A stretch of DNA of 64,000 nt, taken from Acetobacter ascendens. GTDB lineage: Bacteria; Pseudomonadota; Alphaproteobacteria; Acetobacterales; Acetobacteraceae. Shown piece after piece: positions 29,570 to 39,767 of this stretch (the stretch's first letter is position 1; every line of letters begins with the position of its first letter). The stretch lies in NCBI RefSeq assembly GCF_001766235.1, contig NZ_CP015164.1, positions 1,411,501 through 1,475,500 on the forward strand. The letters are read 5' to 3'. The notes under the pieces are model-generated. The model was not told where the DNA came from. It did not search any database and saw only the letters and a list, made by a program, of their open reading frames with translations. The position numbers and the translations under genes were made by a program.

Positions 29570-29807
29570 CGGCAGTGTTGGAATCGGAAATATTGACAGG
29601 AATGCTGGGCATTACCGTGCTGATGGCATGCTTGTAGATAAGCTGGGTTTGTTCATCACGCCGTAAAAGAACAACCTCATCATCAAACCATGTAATAAAT
29701 CCCTGTAACTTAACGCCGTTCACCAGAAACACAGTAACAGCCGCGCGTGAGCGCCGGATCTGGTTCAGGAACGCATCCTGCACGTTATATGCACTCTCTT
29801 TTTCCAC
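29523..29807 (-). CDS. hfq: RNA chaperone Hfq
   Basis: 94 residues, hexameric Sm-like protein that pairs small RNAs with mRNAs. Sm1 ([20 protein letters not shown]) and Sm2 ([11 protein letters not shown]) are clear, and [10 protein letters not shown] carries the proximal-face Gln. The C-terminal tail is short and acidic. The start is GTG 29807 with no obvious SD upstream (the preceding bases are CCTCCACT), so initiation may depend on coupling or structure. Overlaps hflX at its 3' end by 47 bases. Confidence 0.95.
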   Translation of the reverse strand: MEKESAYNVQDAFLNQIRRSRAAVTVFLVNGVKLQGFITWFDDEVVLLRRDEQTQLIYKHAISTVMPSIPVNISDSNTADAQADRDLSLGDEFL

Positions 29808-29883
29808 AGTGGAGGCCCTATTCCGTTCTCATTATTATATTTTAGCCGGACTGCCTGCCTAAAGCCTGCAACCTTGAAACATG

Positions 29884-31275
29884 TCAGCCCGCGCCTCGTT
29901 CCTCAGATGTTACACCAAGCTGCTTAAGTTTGCGATGCAAAGCGCTGCGCTCCATGCCCACAAACAGCGCCGTGCGGCTAATATTGCCACCAAAACGCAA
30001 AAGCTGGGCTTGCAGATACTGGGTTTCAAACAGATCGCGGGCTTCTCGCAAAGGCAAGGCCATAACATCTGTTGAGGCATCAAACTTCAGCAATGCAGGT
30101 GCACTTTCACCCACAGTAGAAGGTAGCATATCTGCCCGAATGGGTTCCTGGCTGCTACCGGGCTGCATAATCAGCACGCGTTCCATCAGATTACGCAGTT
30201 CACGCACATTGCCCGGCCAGTCATAGGCCTGAAGGGCTGCAACGGCATCGGGAGAAAGTTCACGCGTGGGCAAACCAGCCATTTCTGCCGCCCGGCGCAA
30301 AAACATTGCAGCCAGACCGGGAATATCATCCCGCCTTTCTCGCAGCGCGGGCATACGCAGCGGCACAACTACCAGCCGATAATACAGATCTTCCCGGAAA
30401 CGCCCGGCCATAATTTCGGCCTGCAAATCACGGTTCGTAGTGGCCAATACGCGCACATCCACTTTAACGCGGGCATCACCGCCCAGACGTTCAAATGTCT
30501 GATCCTGCAAGGCTCTTACAATCTTGCCTTGTGTTTCCAGCGGCATGTCTGCCACTTCATCCAGCAGCAGCGTGCCACCATGCGCACGTTCCAGAACCCC
30601 TGTGCGACGGCCCACACCTTCCGTGCCGCCTTCAAGCCCAAAAAGTTCTTCCTCAAACCGTCCCGGTGCCAGAGTGGCGCAGTTAAGCGCAACAAAGGGC
30701 CCATCTTCCCGCTTGGAGCGGGCATGAATCATACGGGCGGCAACTTCCTTGCCAGAACCCGGCCCTCCGCTAATCAGCACGCGCGAACCTGTGGGCGCCA
30801 CTTTTTCTATCTGGTTTCTCACGGCGGCAATCTGGGCACTGTTTCCATACAGTTCCGTATCCTGCCCGGCCTTTATGCGCAGTTCTTCATTCTCACGCGC
30901 CAGCCGCGAGGCCTCCAACGCGCGCCGCACAATAACCAGCAGACGGTCTGCCTGAAATGGCTTTTCTATAAAATCGTAAGCACCATGCTGGAGCGCTGCC
31001 ACGGCTGTTTCAATTGTGCCATGGCCAGAAATCATGACAACCGGAACAGAAGGTTCCTCGGCCTTCATGGCTTGCAGTATAGCCAAGCCATCCATATCCG
31101 AACCCTGTAGCCAGACATCCAGAATAACCAGTGATGGCCTACGCGCCCTAAAAGCAGCCAATGCCGTATCTGCACTGGCGGCTACACGCGTTTCATAACC
31201 TTCATCACTCAGAATGCCTTCAATCAGCATTCTGATATCGGGTTCATCATCAACAATCAGGATTTCATGCGCCAT
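29884..31275 (-). CDS. ntrX: NtrX response regulator (sigma-54-activator family, no GAFTGA)
   Basis: 463 residues. Receiver domain (DDEPDIRMLIEGIL; phosphoacceptor Asp in LVILDVWLQGSDMDG), an AAA+ domain with Walker A-like GGPGSGKE and LLLDEVADMP, and a C-terminal Fis-type helix-turn-helix (GGNISRTALFVGMERSALHRK). The usual GAFTGA loop is replaced by FGLEGGTEGVGRRTG, as in other NtrX proteins. It partners NtrY in controlling nitrogen and respiratory genes (family knowledge). ATG 31275 overlaps ntrY by 11 bases. Confidence 0.94.
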   Translation of the reverse strand: MAHEILIVDDEPDIRMLIEGILSDEGYETRVAASADTALAAFRARRPSLVILDVWLQGSDMDGLAILQAMKAEEPSVPVVMISGHGTIETAVAALQHGAYDFIEKPFQADRLLVIVRRALEASRLARENEELRIKAGQDTELYGNSAQIAAVRNQIEKVAPTGSRVLISGGPGSGKEVAARMIHARSKREDGPFVALNCATLAPGRFEEELFGLEGGTEGVGRRTGVLERAHGGTLLLDEVADMPLETQGKIVRALQDQTFERLGGDARVKVDVRVLATTNRDLQAEIMAGRFREDLYYRLVVVPLRMPALRERRDDIPGLAAMFLRRAAEMAGLPTRELSPDAVAALQAYDWPGNVRELRNLMERVLIMQPGSSQEPIRADMLPSTVGESAPALLKFDASTDVMALPLREARDLFETQYLQAQLLRFGGNISRTALFVGMERSALHRKLKQLGVTSEERGAG

Positions 31276-33529
31276 GGTTGTCTTTCACCGACAAAATCAG
31301 AGTAGCCACAGTTCCTCTTTCTCCCGCTTTGTCTTCCAGACGCACTGTTCCACCATGATCTTCCATGATCTTTTTCACAATAGCCAAACCTAAACCAGTA
31401 CCCTTGGCTTTGTGCGTCACATAAGGTTCCGTCAGACGATTTCTGTCATCCGATGGAAGCCCAACTCCGTTATCTGCCACTTTTATGGCGATATCTTCTG
31501 CCCCTTCTATAATCCGAACCGATACTTCACTCTTGGTTGCAGGTGCCTGATCTGTAGCTTCGCCCTGTCTGGCTGTCATGGCAATGGCATCCGCCGCATT
31601 CTGCAAAAGATTAATAAGTGCCTGACTTATCAATCTTCTATCACATCGTGCTTTGGGGCCTCTGTCTGGAATATCAAGATGATAGGCGATTTCCGGGTGT
31701 GCGTTTCTTTGCAGAACCAGCACCTCACGCACAATACGCGAAATATCCTCATCTTTCATGACAGGCTGCGGCATGCGTGCAAAGGCCGAAAACTCATCCA
31801 CCATACGCCCGATATCCCCCACCTGCCGCACGATTGTATCTGCACATTGCGAAAATGTATCGGGATCGGAAGTAATTTCTTTTAGAAAACGCCGCTTTAG
31901 CCGTTCTGCAGCAAGCTGGATGGGTGTGAGTGGATTCTTGATTTCATGCGCAATACGCCGCGCCACATCGGCCCATGCGGCCTTACGTTGCGCCTGTTGC
32001 AGGGCCGTAATGTCATCAAATGTCATCACATACCCTTCAGTAATCGTACCTCGCAGTTCTGCCCCCAAACGTACCAGCAAGGTACGCTGGCTGGCCTGCT
32101 GGCCTATCTGAATTTCCCGCGTAAGCACGGCGTCTGGCGTTGTACGCGCCTCCTGCAAGAACTCGGCAAACTCCGGTACGCGTTGGGCCAACGGTTCACC
32201 AATGGCATCCATTAGATCAGTTTGTAGCAAAACACAGGCGGCGCGGTTTGGTAGTTCGATGTTCTGCTTCACATCCAGCCCGATCACACCGGCTGAAACA
32301 CCAGAAAGCACGGCCTCCGTAAACCGCCGACGCTCATTGATCTGCCCATATGCAGCCATCAGTTCCGAACGCTGGCTGGCCAGTTCTTCTGTCATGCGGT
32401 TAAAGGCGCGGGAAAGACTGGCGACTTCATCATCCCTGTCATTTTCAGGCACATGAACACCTAAATCCCCCTCACTCACCCGGCGCGCAGCTACACTCAG
32501 CAAACCCAGCGGACGGGCTATCTGGTTTGCCAATGCCAGCCCGATCAAGGCTGCGGCAGCAAGCACCAGCAACGCCACCAACGCAAAGATCATGACAAAT
32601 GTCAGCTGGATCTTGGCGCGGTTGTTGCTCAGCCGCTTGTAATCCGACACCACCTTTTCCGTACGGTGCATGTGCTCCAGAATGGTTGGATCAACCAGCC
32701 GGGTAATCACCAGCATAAGCGCTGGCGTTTGGGAAAGTTCCACCACAGCGCGCACTGTGCGTTCATCTGGAGAATCCAGAATAGCTACATCGTTGGAGCG
32801 CGCCATAACCGTGGCAGCAGGAGGAGGCAGCTCCTGCAAATATCCGGTGCGGCTCATCAACCCGCCAGCCGCCACAACTTTGTTGGTGATGGGATCATAC
32901 ACCAAGGCTTCTGTCAGCCCGCGCATGGTGGCCTGACTGTCCAGCATTTGCGCCAAAGCATCGTGATCCTGAAACAGATCCATACCACTGGCTGCTAGTT
33001 CGTTCTGGGCGCTCATGATGTAATTGGCCATCGAGAACGCATCTGTGCGGATATTGGCGTTATGCTCCACCAGATAACCGCGAGAAGCCTGCAAGGCCTC
33101 ATTCAGTGCGGTATTAACCCGGTCTGAAAACCAGATCTGAATTCCGTAATGGAAAAACAGCGTTGCAAACGCACCCACCACCAGTGTGGGGGCCACAGCC
33201 ACAATACCAAACAGCGTAACCAGCCGCACATGCAACCGTGCCCCTGCCAGCCCTTTCCGATGCTCGCGCACCATGGGGCCGATACGAATAGCCAAGGCCA
33301 CCACAAGCAGGGCCAGCACCATACCGTTTAAAAATAAGAGCAAGGGTTCGATCAGGGAATAATGCCCAAAGGACATTCCACCCGAAAGCACTACAAACGT
33401 GGCAAACCCCAAACACAAAGCCAATGTAGCAAGTGTAATGGCAACGGTTTTACGTTCCAGAGAACGCAAAAGCCAATGCAGGCGTGTGCGAGAAAGGAGG
33501 TGCCTGAGGGAGAACAGAAACTGCTTCAT
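31265..33529 (-). CDS. ntrY: NtrY membrane sensor histidine kinase
   Basis: 754 residues. About three or four N-terminal membrane helices (30-110), a periplasmic region, another helix near 315-340, HAMP (RPLGLLSVAARRVSEGDLGV), a PAS-like segment, then the kinase core with H-box ARRIAHEIKNPLTPIQLAAE, N-box NLLQNAADAI and G-boxes DNGVGLPSDD and GTGLGLAIVKKIMEDHGG. Senses nitrogen or redox status and phosphorylates NtrX. ATG 33529 lies 9 bases after ntrC. Confidence 0.95.
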   Translation of the reverse strand: MKQFLFSLRHLLSRTRLHWLLRSLERKTVAITLATLALCLGFATFVVLSGGMSFGHYSLIEPLLLFLNGMVLALLVVALAIRIGPMVREHRKGLAGARLHVRLVTLFGIVAVAPTLVVGAFATLFFHYGIQIWFSDRVNTALNEALQASRGYLVEHNANIRTDAFSMANYIMSAQNELAASGMDLFQDHDALAQMLDSQATMRGLTEALVYDPITNKVVAAGGLMSRTGYLQELPPPAATVMARSNDVAILDSPDERTVRAVVELSQTPALMLVITRLVDPTILEHMHRTEKVVSDYKRLSNNRAKIQLTFVMIFALVALLVLAAAALIGLALANQIARPLGLLSVAARRVSEGDLGVHVPENDRDDEVASLSRAFNRMTEELASQRSELMAAYGQINERRRFTEAVLSGVSAGVIGLDVKQNIELPNRAACVLLQTDLMDAIGEPLAQRVPEFAEFLQEARTTPDAVLTREIQIGQQASQRTLLVRLGAELRGTITEGYVMTFDDITALQQAQRKAAWADVARRIAHEIKNPLTPIQLAAERLKRRFLKEITSDPDTFSQCADTIVRQVGDIGRMVDEFSAFARMPQPVMKDEDISRIVREVLVLQRNAHPEIAYHLDIPDRGPKARCDRRLISQALINLLQNAADAIAMTARQGEATDQAPATKSEVSVRIIEGAEDIAIKVADNGVGLPSDDRNRLTEPYVTHKAKGTGLGLAIVKKIMEDHGGTVRLEDKAGERGTVATLILSVKDNHGA

Positions 33530-33538
33530 GCCTGAGGT

Positions 33539-34981
33539 TCAGACTACGCCACGAACGACAGGAATCTCAAGGTCTCGAATTTTTTTACGCAATGTATTTC
33601 GGTTCAGCCCGAGCATGGCGGCGGCTTTGATCTGGTTGCCCCGTGTTTCGGCTAGTGTCATCTGGATAAGCGGTCGTTCAACTTCCGCAATAATCCGGGC
33701 GTGCAGATCATGCAGCGGCACGCCATCCCGCCCTGCTTCCAGATAACGTGCGATATGGCGAGAAACAGATTCAGACAAAGGCTCCGCCGCCATCACGCTA
33801 TTGGGAATCGGATCATGCGCCAAAGGCTCGGCCAGTTCCGCATCAATCACGTCTCCTGTAATGGTTTCCTGAGAATACAGGGCCACAATACGGCGGATAA
33901 GGTTTTCCAACTCGCGCACATTACCCGGCCAGCGCCAGGCCTGAAGCCGTGTGATGGCACTTTCATCCAGAATTCTATACGTTCCACCTTCATCCCGGCA
34001 CTGAGAAAGAAAATGCCGCGCCAGTAGTGGAATATCTTCCAGCCTTTCCCGCAAGGGGGGCAGACGCAGGGGCACCACGTTCAGGCGGTAATAAAGATCT
34101 TCACGGAAAGTACCGGCCTGAATGGCCTGCCGCAAATCTCTATGCGTGGCGGCGATAATGCGCACATCTGCACGCAAGGGCGTTGTGCCCCCTACTGTGG
34201 TAAATTCACCTTCCTGCAAAACACGCAGCAAACGAGTTTGCGCTTCCTGCGGCATGTCTCCAATTTCATCTAAAAACAGCGTACCGCCTGTAGCCTGCTC
34301 AAACCGCCCGGGCATACGGCCCTGTGTGCCCCCGCGTTCATACCCAAACAGTTCACTTTCAATCTGTTTGCGTGGAATAGCTGCCATATTAACGGCCACA
34401 AAAGGCCCGCTTCTGCGCCGCCCATACTCATGCAATGCGTGGGCTACCAGTTCCTTACCCGTGCCGCTCTCACCCGAGATCATCACTGTGAGATCAGACG
34501 TGGTCAGGCGGGCAATGCTACGGTAGATCCCCTGCATCACAACAGATTGCCCGATTAAAGGCAGGCGCTCTTCCGGCGGTTGATCTGCTGCTGGTTTTTC
34601 GGTTTCCTGCACTGGCGTTGTCAGCGCTCTTGCCACAACCGCCAGAAGTTCCTTCAAATCAAACGGTTTGGCCAGATATTCAAACGCACCCCGCTGCGTG
34701 GCTTTTACGGCTGTTGTCAGGGTTGATTGAGCACTCATGACAATAACGCGCAGATCGGGCCGAAATTGGCGAATACGCGTTACCAGATCCAACCCACTGC
34801 CATCTGGCATGATTACATCCGTAATCACCAGATCACCCTCACCTTCCTGCACCCATTGCCAGAGTGTGTTGACGGAAGGCGTGGTTTGCACCTGATAGCC
34901 TGCCCGACCCAATGCCTGCCCCAGCACAGTGCGAATAGAACGATCATCATCAGCAACAAGAATGGTGGGCAGCGGTGTCAT
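33539..34981 (-). CDS. ntrC: NtrC nitrogen response regulator lacking GAFTGA
   Basis: 480 residues. Receiver ([16 protein letters not shown]; Asp in [13 protein letters not shown]), AAA+ with Walker A GESGTGKE and Walker [12 protein letters not shown], and a Fis-type HTH ([20 protein letters not shown]). The sigma-54 contact loop is abnormal: [20 protein letters not shown] is about three residues short and has no GAFTGA. The Rhodobacter capsulatus NtrC, which works with sigma-70, shows the same loss (known). Follows ntrB after 57 bases in the ntr operon. Confidence 0.94.
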   Translation of the reverse strand: MTPLPTILVADDDRSIRTVLGQALGRAGYQVQTTPSVNTLWQWVQEGEGDLVITDVIMPDGSGLDLVTRIRQFRPDLRVIVMSAQSTLTTAVKATQRGAFEYLAKPFDLKELLAVVARALTTPVQETEKPAADQPPEERLPLIGQSVVMQGIYRSIARLTTSDLTVMISGESGTGKELVAHALHEYGRRRSGPFVAVNMAAIPRKQIESELFGYERGGTQGRMPGRFEQATGGTLFLDEIGDMPQEAQTRLLRVLQEGEFTTVGGTTPLRADVRIIAATHRDLRQAIQAGTFREDLYYRLNVVPLRLPPLRERLEDIPLLARHFLSQCRDEGGTYRILDESAITRLQAWRWPGNVRELENLIRRIVALYSQETITGDVIDAELAEPLAHDPIPNSVMAAEPLSESVSRHIARYLEAGRDGVPLHDLHARIIAEVERPLIQMTLAETRGNQIKAAAMLGLNRNTLRKKIRDLEIPVVRGVV

Positions 34982-35038
34982 AACGTCTCAAACCAGATAA
35001 AAAGCTGAAAAAACAGAACTGTTGAGCAAAGGAGCGCA

Positions 35039-36148
35039 TCACCCCGAATGACTCATATGATCGACAATCGGCAGAAATAAGCTGATTTCTGTGCAGCCGG
35101 GGCGGCTTTCCACTTCGATAACGCCACCGTGGTCGTCCATCACCTTGCCAACCAAAGCCAGCCCCAACCCACTTCCGTTTACCTTTGTGGAAACAAATGG
35201 TTCAAACAGATGTGGGCGCACTGTTTCGGAAATACCTGGCCCCGTATCCCGCACAGTGACCACCAGCGGAAGATGCCGCCATTGCGCGGTGCCAGGCACA
35301 GCCACCCGAATACCAGGGCGATAGCTGGTAAGCAGCGTGATCTCCCCATCCTGACCCGTGTTGCGTATGGCCTCGGTCGCATTTTTCACCAAGTTGAGCA
35401 ACACCTGCACCAACCTGTCTCTATCCCCCCATACATGGGGCAAAGATGGATCATAACGCTCGACAATCTTGATGCCCTTGGCAAAACCGTTGCTGGCTAG
35501 CAGGCGCACATGCTCCAGTATTCTGTGAATATTGAGCGCCCGGAAATCGAGCTGCGCTTCACCAAACATGCCCATGCGGTCAACCAGCGCGTCAATCCGG
35601 TCAACTTCATCACAAATCAGGGTGGCTAGGTCACGGTCTGCATCCGTTACGGCCTGCTCCAGCAACTGCGCGGCCCCTTTAATGCCAGATAAAGGGTTAC
35701 GCACTTCATGCGCCAACATGGCCGCCAGCCCGGAAACACTGCGCGCCGCAGAACGATACGCAAGCTGCTGGTCCAACATACGGGCGGCGGAGGGTTCATG
35801 AAATGTCAGCAGAATGATGTCTGGATAATCTGGCACATCCGCAGCCTGAACGCTTACACCCTCATGATGAAAGCGCGGGGAACTAAACAGCAGTTCATGC
35901 TCTGTCACGCTCCCACCACGGGTGCGCACATGCTCAAGCAGCAGATAAACCGGGTGATCCTGAGCAACCACCTCTGCAAAGCCGCCGTGCCGCAACTGAT
36001 GGCGAGACATGCCAAAAAACTCTTCCGCCGCCATATTGGCCGCAAGAATTGTATTTTGTGGTCCTATTTCCAAAACCGGAACGGGCAGACTGTCCAAGAC
36101 AAGCGCCGCATCGGGCTGGTTGGCCCCATGCGCTGCTTTTGGCTTCAC
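35039..36148 (-). CDS. ntrB: NtrB nitrogen sensor histidine kinase
   Basis: 369 residues, soluble. A PAS-type domain at about 15-80 ([20 protein letters not shown]), then H-box [21 protein letters not shown]-box [12 protein letters not shown] and G-boxes RDTGPGI and [18 protein letters not shown]. NtrB phosphorylates or dephosphorylates NtrC under control of PII. The start is GTG 36148, overlapping the dusB stop by four bases, so it is translationally coupled with dusB. Confidence 0.95.
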   Translation of the reverse strand: MKPKAAHGANQPDAALVLDSLPVPVLEIGPQNTILAANMAAEEFFGMSRHQLRHGGFAEVVAQDHPVYLLLEHVRTRGGSVTEHELLFSSPRFHHEGVSVQAADVPDYPDIILLTFHEPSAARMLDQQLAYRSAARSVSGLAAMLAHEVRNPLSGIKGAAQLLEQAVTDADRDLATLICDEVDRIDALVDRMGMFGEAQLDFRALNIHRILEHVRLLASNGFAKGIKIVERYDPSLPHVWGDRDRLVQVLLNLVKNATEAIRNTGQDGEITLLTSYRPGIRVAVPGTAQWRHLPLVVTVRDTGPGISETVRPHLFEPFVSTKVNGSGLGLALVGKVMDDHGGVIEVESRPGCTEISLFLPIVDHMSHSG

Positions 36149-37215
36149 GCCGCCTGAACCTGATCTTGCTGTTGCGCCATAGCGTGGCGAGAAACACGTG
36201 GTTCTCGCACGGCACCTGCCGCAATTTGCTGATCGTAAAAATCAGCAATCATGGCAATGGCCTCATCTGGCGTTTCTACCCGGTTAAACGCAGCCCGGAA
36301 TGAGGCCGAGCCATGCAGCCCTGCCGAATACCAAGACACATGCTTACGTGCCAGACGCAGGCCGGGGCGCTGACCAAAGTGCTCCAGCATCATATTATAA
36401 TGTTCCAGCACAATGGCTTTTTCTTCCGGCAATGCGGGGTCTGGAATTTCCTGCCCCGTACGCAAAGCGTGTGCCACCTGTGCCAAAAACCACGGTCGCC
36501 CGTAACAGCCACGTCCAATCATCACCCCATCTGCACCAGATTGAGCCAAGGCTTCCCGCGCATCTCCAACGGTAAGAATATCACCGTTTACGATAACGGG
36601 CAGATCTACCGCTTCCTTTACATTTTTTACAAAGGCCCAGTTGGCAGTGCCATTGTAAAACTGCTGGCGCGTACGGCCATGCACCGTAATCATGCGGATA
36701 CCCACATCCTGTGCAATCCGGGCCAGCACAGGTGCATTCAGGTGCTCATGGTCCCACCCCATGCGCATTTTAAGGGTAACCGGCACAGGCACAGCCTTTA
36801 CCACCGCCGCCAACAAACGCTCGGCAGCACCTTCGTCCCGCATAAGGGCAGAACCGGCCATTTGGCCAACGGCTACTTTTTTAACCGGGCAGCCAAAGTT
36901 GATATCAATAAGATCTGCCCCACGGCCTACGGCAATACGTGCGGCCTCTGCCATGGCATCCGGATCACACCCGGCAAGCTGCACGGCATTGGGGCCGTCA
37001 GCATCCGCCACCTCTGCCATGCGCAGGGTGGTATCGTTTTCACGCACCATCGCCCAGGAGGCGATCATTTCAGAAACAACAAGACCAGCCCCCAACTTAC
37101 GTGCCAGACGCCGGAACGGCAGATCTGTTACGCCAGACATGGGGGCCAGAATGACGGGGGTATCCAAAACAATACCGCCCAGATTAATGGGACGCAGGGT
37201 GGGTTGCGTATGCAC
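36145..37215 (-). CDS. dusB: tRNA-dihydrouridine synthase DusB (NifR3)
   Basis: 356 residues. An FMN-dependent TIM-barrel enzyme reducing uridines in tRNA. Motifs: [31 protein letters not shown] with the catalytic Cys of [26 protein letters not shown] and [23 protein letters not shown]. The start is GTG 37215, with ACGGAAAT about 8 bases upstream. As in many alphaproteobacteria it leads the ntrBC-ntrYX-hfq-hflX operon. Confidence 0.94.
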   Translation of the reverse strand: MHTQPTLRPINLGGIVLDTPVILAPMSGVTDLPFRRLARKLGAGLVVSEMIASWAMVRENDTTLRMAEVADADGPNAVQLAGCDPDAMAEAARIAVGRGADLIDINFGCPVKKVAVGQMAGSALMRDEGAAERLLAAVVKAVPVPVTLKMRMGWDHEHLNAPVLARIAQDVGIRMITVHGRTRQQFYNGTANWAFVKNVKEAVDLPVIVNGDILTVGDAREALAQSGADGVMIGRGCYGRPWFLAQVAHALRTGQEIPDPALPEEKAIVLEHYNMMLEHFGQRPGLRLARKHVSWYSAGLHGSASFRAAFNRVETPDEAIAMIADFYDQQIAAGAVREPRVSRHAMAQQQDQVQAA

Positions 37216-37299
37216 TGTTATTTCCGTTTGCCTATGATTTAGGCAGAAATACAGCCACCTTGCGCCTTACGCAACATAAGAAACTGTAATGGCGCCCAC

Positions 37300-38454
37300 T
37301 TATGGCACCAGAACAGAAACTGTGGCCGTGCAGGCAATACCTTCTTCACGCCCGGTGAAGCCCAGACGTTCGGATGTTGTAGCCTTAACGGAAATCCGAT
37401 CTACATCCACTTCCAGCAAATCTGCCAGACGCTTGCGCATGGCTTCGGAATGGGGGCCAATTTTGGGGCGTTCACAAATAAGGGTGAGATCAGCATTCAC
37501 CAGCATACCGCCACGTTCACGGATGCGCTGGCCTGCATGCACCAGAAAGCGGGCGCTATCTGCGTTTTTCCACTCATTCTGGCTGGGGGGGAAGTGGCGG
37601 CCAATATCCCCTTCAGCCAACGCACCATAAATGGCATCGCACAGCGCATGAATGCCCACATCAGCATCGGAATGCCCCGCCAGCCCTTTGGTATGTGGCA
37701 CCGTAATGCCGCACAGGATGAGCGGACGCCCTTCCTCAAACGCATGTACATCGTAACCCAGCCCTACGCGCGGCAGAAGCGTGGGGCCGATCAGTCGTTC
37801 CAGACGCACCAGATCACCCTCATATGTCAGCTTGATATTGTCTTCATCGCCAGCCACCAAAGCTACGCTGAACCCTGCATCTTCCAGCAGTTTGGCATCA
37901 TCCGTTGCACTTACGGATGCCGCACCACGGTGGAGATCTAAAAACAGGCCAAAGCGAAAGCCCTGTGGCGTTTGGGCACGATAAAGATGATCCCGCGGCA
38001 CGGTGCCATCAATCACACCATCTTTTTCCCGCTTGAGCGTATCCGCCACCGGTACCGCCGGAATAGCACCCGGATGCTGCTCCAGCGCAGAAACCACATT
38101 GCTGATCACCTGCGCTGTCACATATGGGCGAGCGCCATCATGCACCAGCACGATATCCGGCTTTTCAGCTTCTGGCAGCTTGTCCAGCGCTTCCAACCCG
38201 GCCCGCACGCTGGCTTGCCGGGTTTCACCCCCAGCAACTGGCGGCAGAATCTTCAGCCCTTCCAGCGCCTCGTTCAAGGATGCAGGGTCTCCGACCGGCT
38301 GAATAGAGGTGACATGAGGCAATAAGGCTTGCGCTGCATGACGGATTACGGGTTGTCCAGCCAGCAGTACGTACTGCTTGGGAATGGAAGAACCCGTGGT
38401 GGCGGCATAACGACTGCCCGTACCGGCAGCCAAAAGAATGGCGGCTACTCGCAT
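37300..38454 (-). CDS. ispDF: Bifunctional IspD/IspF isoprenoid enzyme
   Basis: 384 residues from ATG 38454; a TTG at 38490 with TGAGG nearby is an alternative start adding 12 residues. N-terminal IspD (residues 1-225, [30 protein letters not shown]) forms CDP-methylerythritol; C-terminal IspF (226-384, [60 protein letters not shown]) forms the cyclic diphosphate. The fusion is characteristic of many alphaproteobacteria and links the MEP pathway's two non-consecutive steps. Reads in the same direction as dusB, 84 bases upstream. Confidence 0.95.
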   Translation of the reverse strand: MRVAAILLAAGTGSRYAATTGSSIPKQYVLLAGQPVIRHAAQALLPHVTSIQPVGDPASLNEALEGLKILPPVAGGETRQASVRAGLEALDKLPEAEKPDIVLVHDGARPYVTAQVISNVVSALEQHPGAIPAVPVADTLKREKDGVIDGTVPRDHLYRAQTPQGFRFGLFLDLHRGAASVSATDDAKLLEDAGFSVALVAGDEDNIKLTYEGDLVRLERLIGPTLLPRVGLGYDVHAFEEGRPLILCGITVPHTKGLAGHSDADVGIHALCDAIYGALAEGDIGRHFPPSQNEWKNADSARFLVHAGQRIRERGGMLVNADLTLICERPKIGPHSEAMRKRLADLLEVDVDRISVKATTSERLGFTGREEGIACTATVSVLVP

Positions 38455-38515
38455 GCACGAAGCAATGCGGCGGGTAGCCTTGTCCGTCAAGCCTCAAAAT
38501 AGGCAGGGCACGGCT

Positions 38516-39490
38516 TTATGCTTCAGGCGTGCGCTCTTTTTCCTGCGCGGGGCGATAGGCTTCTACCAGATAAAGCGGGCGTTTTTTAGTTTCATTAAAA
38601 ATACGGCCCACATATTCGCCTATCAGGCCCACCGTCATAAGCTGAATACCGCCTAAAAACAGGATAACCGCCATAAGGCTGGGGTAACCCGCCACCCGGT
38701 TACCAAATAACAAGGTGCACCCCACAATCCAGATACCGTAGCATACAGCCAGTATGGAAATACCAAGCCCCATATATGTGCTCAACTGAAGCGGTAGCAC
38801 TGAAAAAGAGGTAATGCCCTCTAGCGCAAAGTTCCATAAAGACCAGTAATTGAAACTGCTCTTTCCCGCAGAACGTGGGGCACGGTCATACAGAACGGCG
38901 CGGGATGGAAAGCCAACCCAGGCAAACAGTCCTTTCATAAACCTGTGGCGTTCACGCAGCAGCAACAGGCTGTCCACCAGTCTACGGCTCATCAGACGGA
39001 AATCCCCAGTATCTGGCGGAATAACCACCTTATTGCCCAGCCGTTTCATAACACGGTAGAACATCCATGCTGTCAGCCGTTTGGAAATACTCTCCCCTTC
39101 CCGCGTGTTGCGACGGGCGTAAACGGTATCAACATCATCTGTCCAAGCGGTAACCAGATCTGCAATAACTTCTGGCGGATCCTGCAAATCGGCATCAATC
39201 ACGATAATGCCGCGCGTACCCCGCGCATGATCCAACCCTGCTGTTAGGGCTATTTCCTTACCAAAATTGCGGGAGAGATTAACAACACTTACGCGCCCAT
39301 CCTGCTCTGCCAAAGCATACATGCCCGCCAGCGTTTGATCCCGCGAGCCATCGTTGACGTAAACCACCTCCCACGGCGCACCAATACCTTCCATAACGGC
39401 AGATAACCGCTGGTGAAAAATTGGCAGAACTTCCTGTTCATTATAACAGGGCACAACCACGCTAAATGCTGGTGAAAAACCAGATGGCAA
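38516..39490 (-). CDS. Polyprenyl-phosphate glycosyltransferase, GT2 (GtrB/DPM1-like)
   Basis: 324 residues. GT-A domain with VVVPCYNEQEVLPIF, YVNDGSRDQT and VIDADLQDPPEVIADL (DxD-like Asp residues), then two C-terminal membrane helices near 230-300 (ISILAVCYGIWIVGCTLLF). This class loads a sugar on undecaprenyl phosphate for glycan decoration (family knowledge); the sugar is unknown. The start is TTG 39490 with GAGAGG 8 bases upstream; there is no good ATG. Divergent from the galactofuranosyltransferase-like gene. Confidence 0.87.
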   Translation of the reverse strand: MPSGFSPAFSVVVPCYNEQEVLPIFHQRLSAVMEGIGAPWEVVYVNDGSRDQTLAGMYALAEQDGRVSVVNLSRNFGKEIALTAGLDHARGTRGIIVIDADLQDPPEVIADLVTAWTDDVDTVYARRNTREGESISKRLTAWMFYRVMKRLGNKVVIPPDTGDFRLMSRRLVDSLLLLRERHRFMKGLFAWVGFPSRAVLYDRAPRSAGKSSFNYWSLWNFALEGITSFSVLPLQLSTYMGLGISILAVCYGIWIVGCTLLFGNRVAGYPSLMAVILFLGGIQLMTVGLIGEYVGRIFNETKKRPLYLVEAYRPAQEKERTPEA

Positions 39491-39767
39491 AATTTTTCCC
39501 TCTCATTCAGCACTGAACAAGACTATCTCAACCCAGCAAGCCATCAGGTTTTGAGGCTTGCCACAGGTGGTCAGTTTATACAGATACCAAAGCACAAAAA
39601 GCTTAAATATAAGTGCGACACATTTTGCCTGAAGCCTGTTGTCAAATTCGCAACACGACGCAAGAAATTCCTTCCCACGGGGCATTCTCGGGTTTGCATC
39701 CCGCTTGCGGGAAACTAAAAGAGCCCTTATGGCGCTTTATATCTTCTTTCAGGGATAATATTACCTC

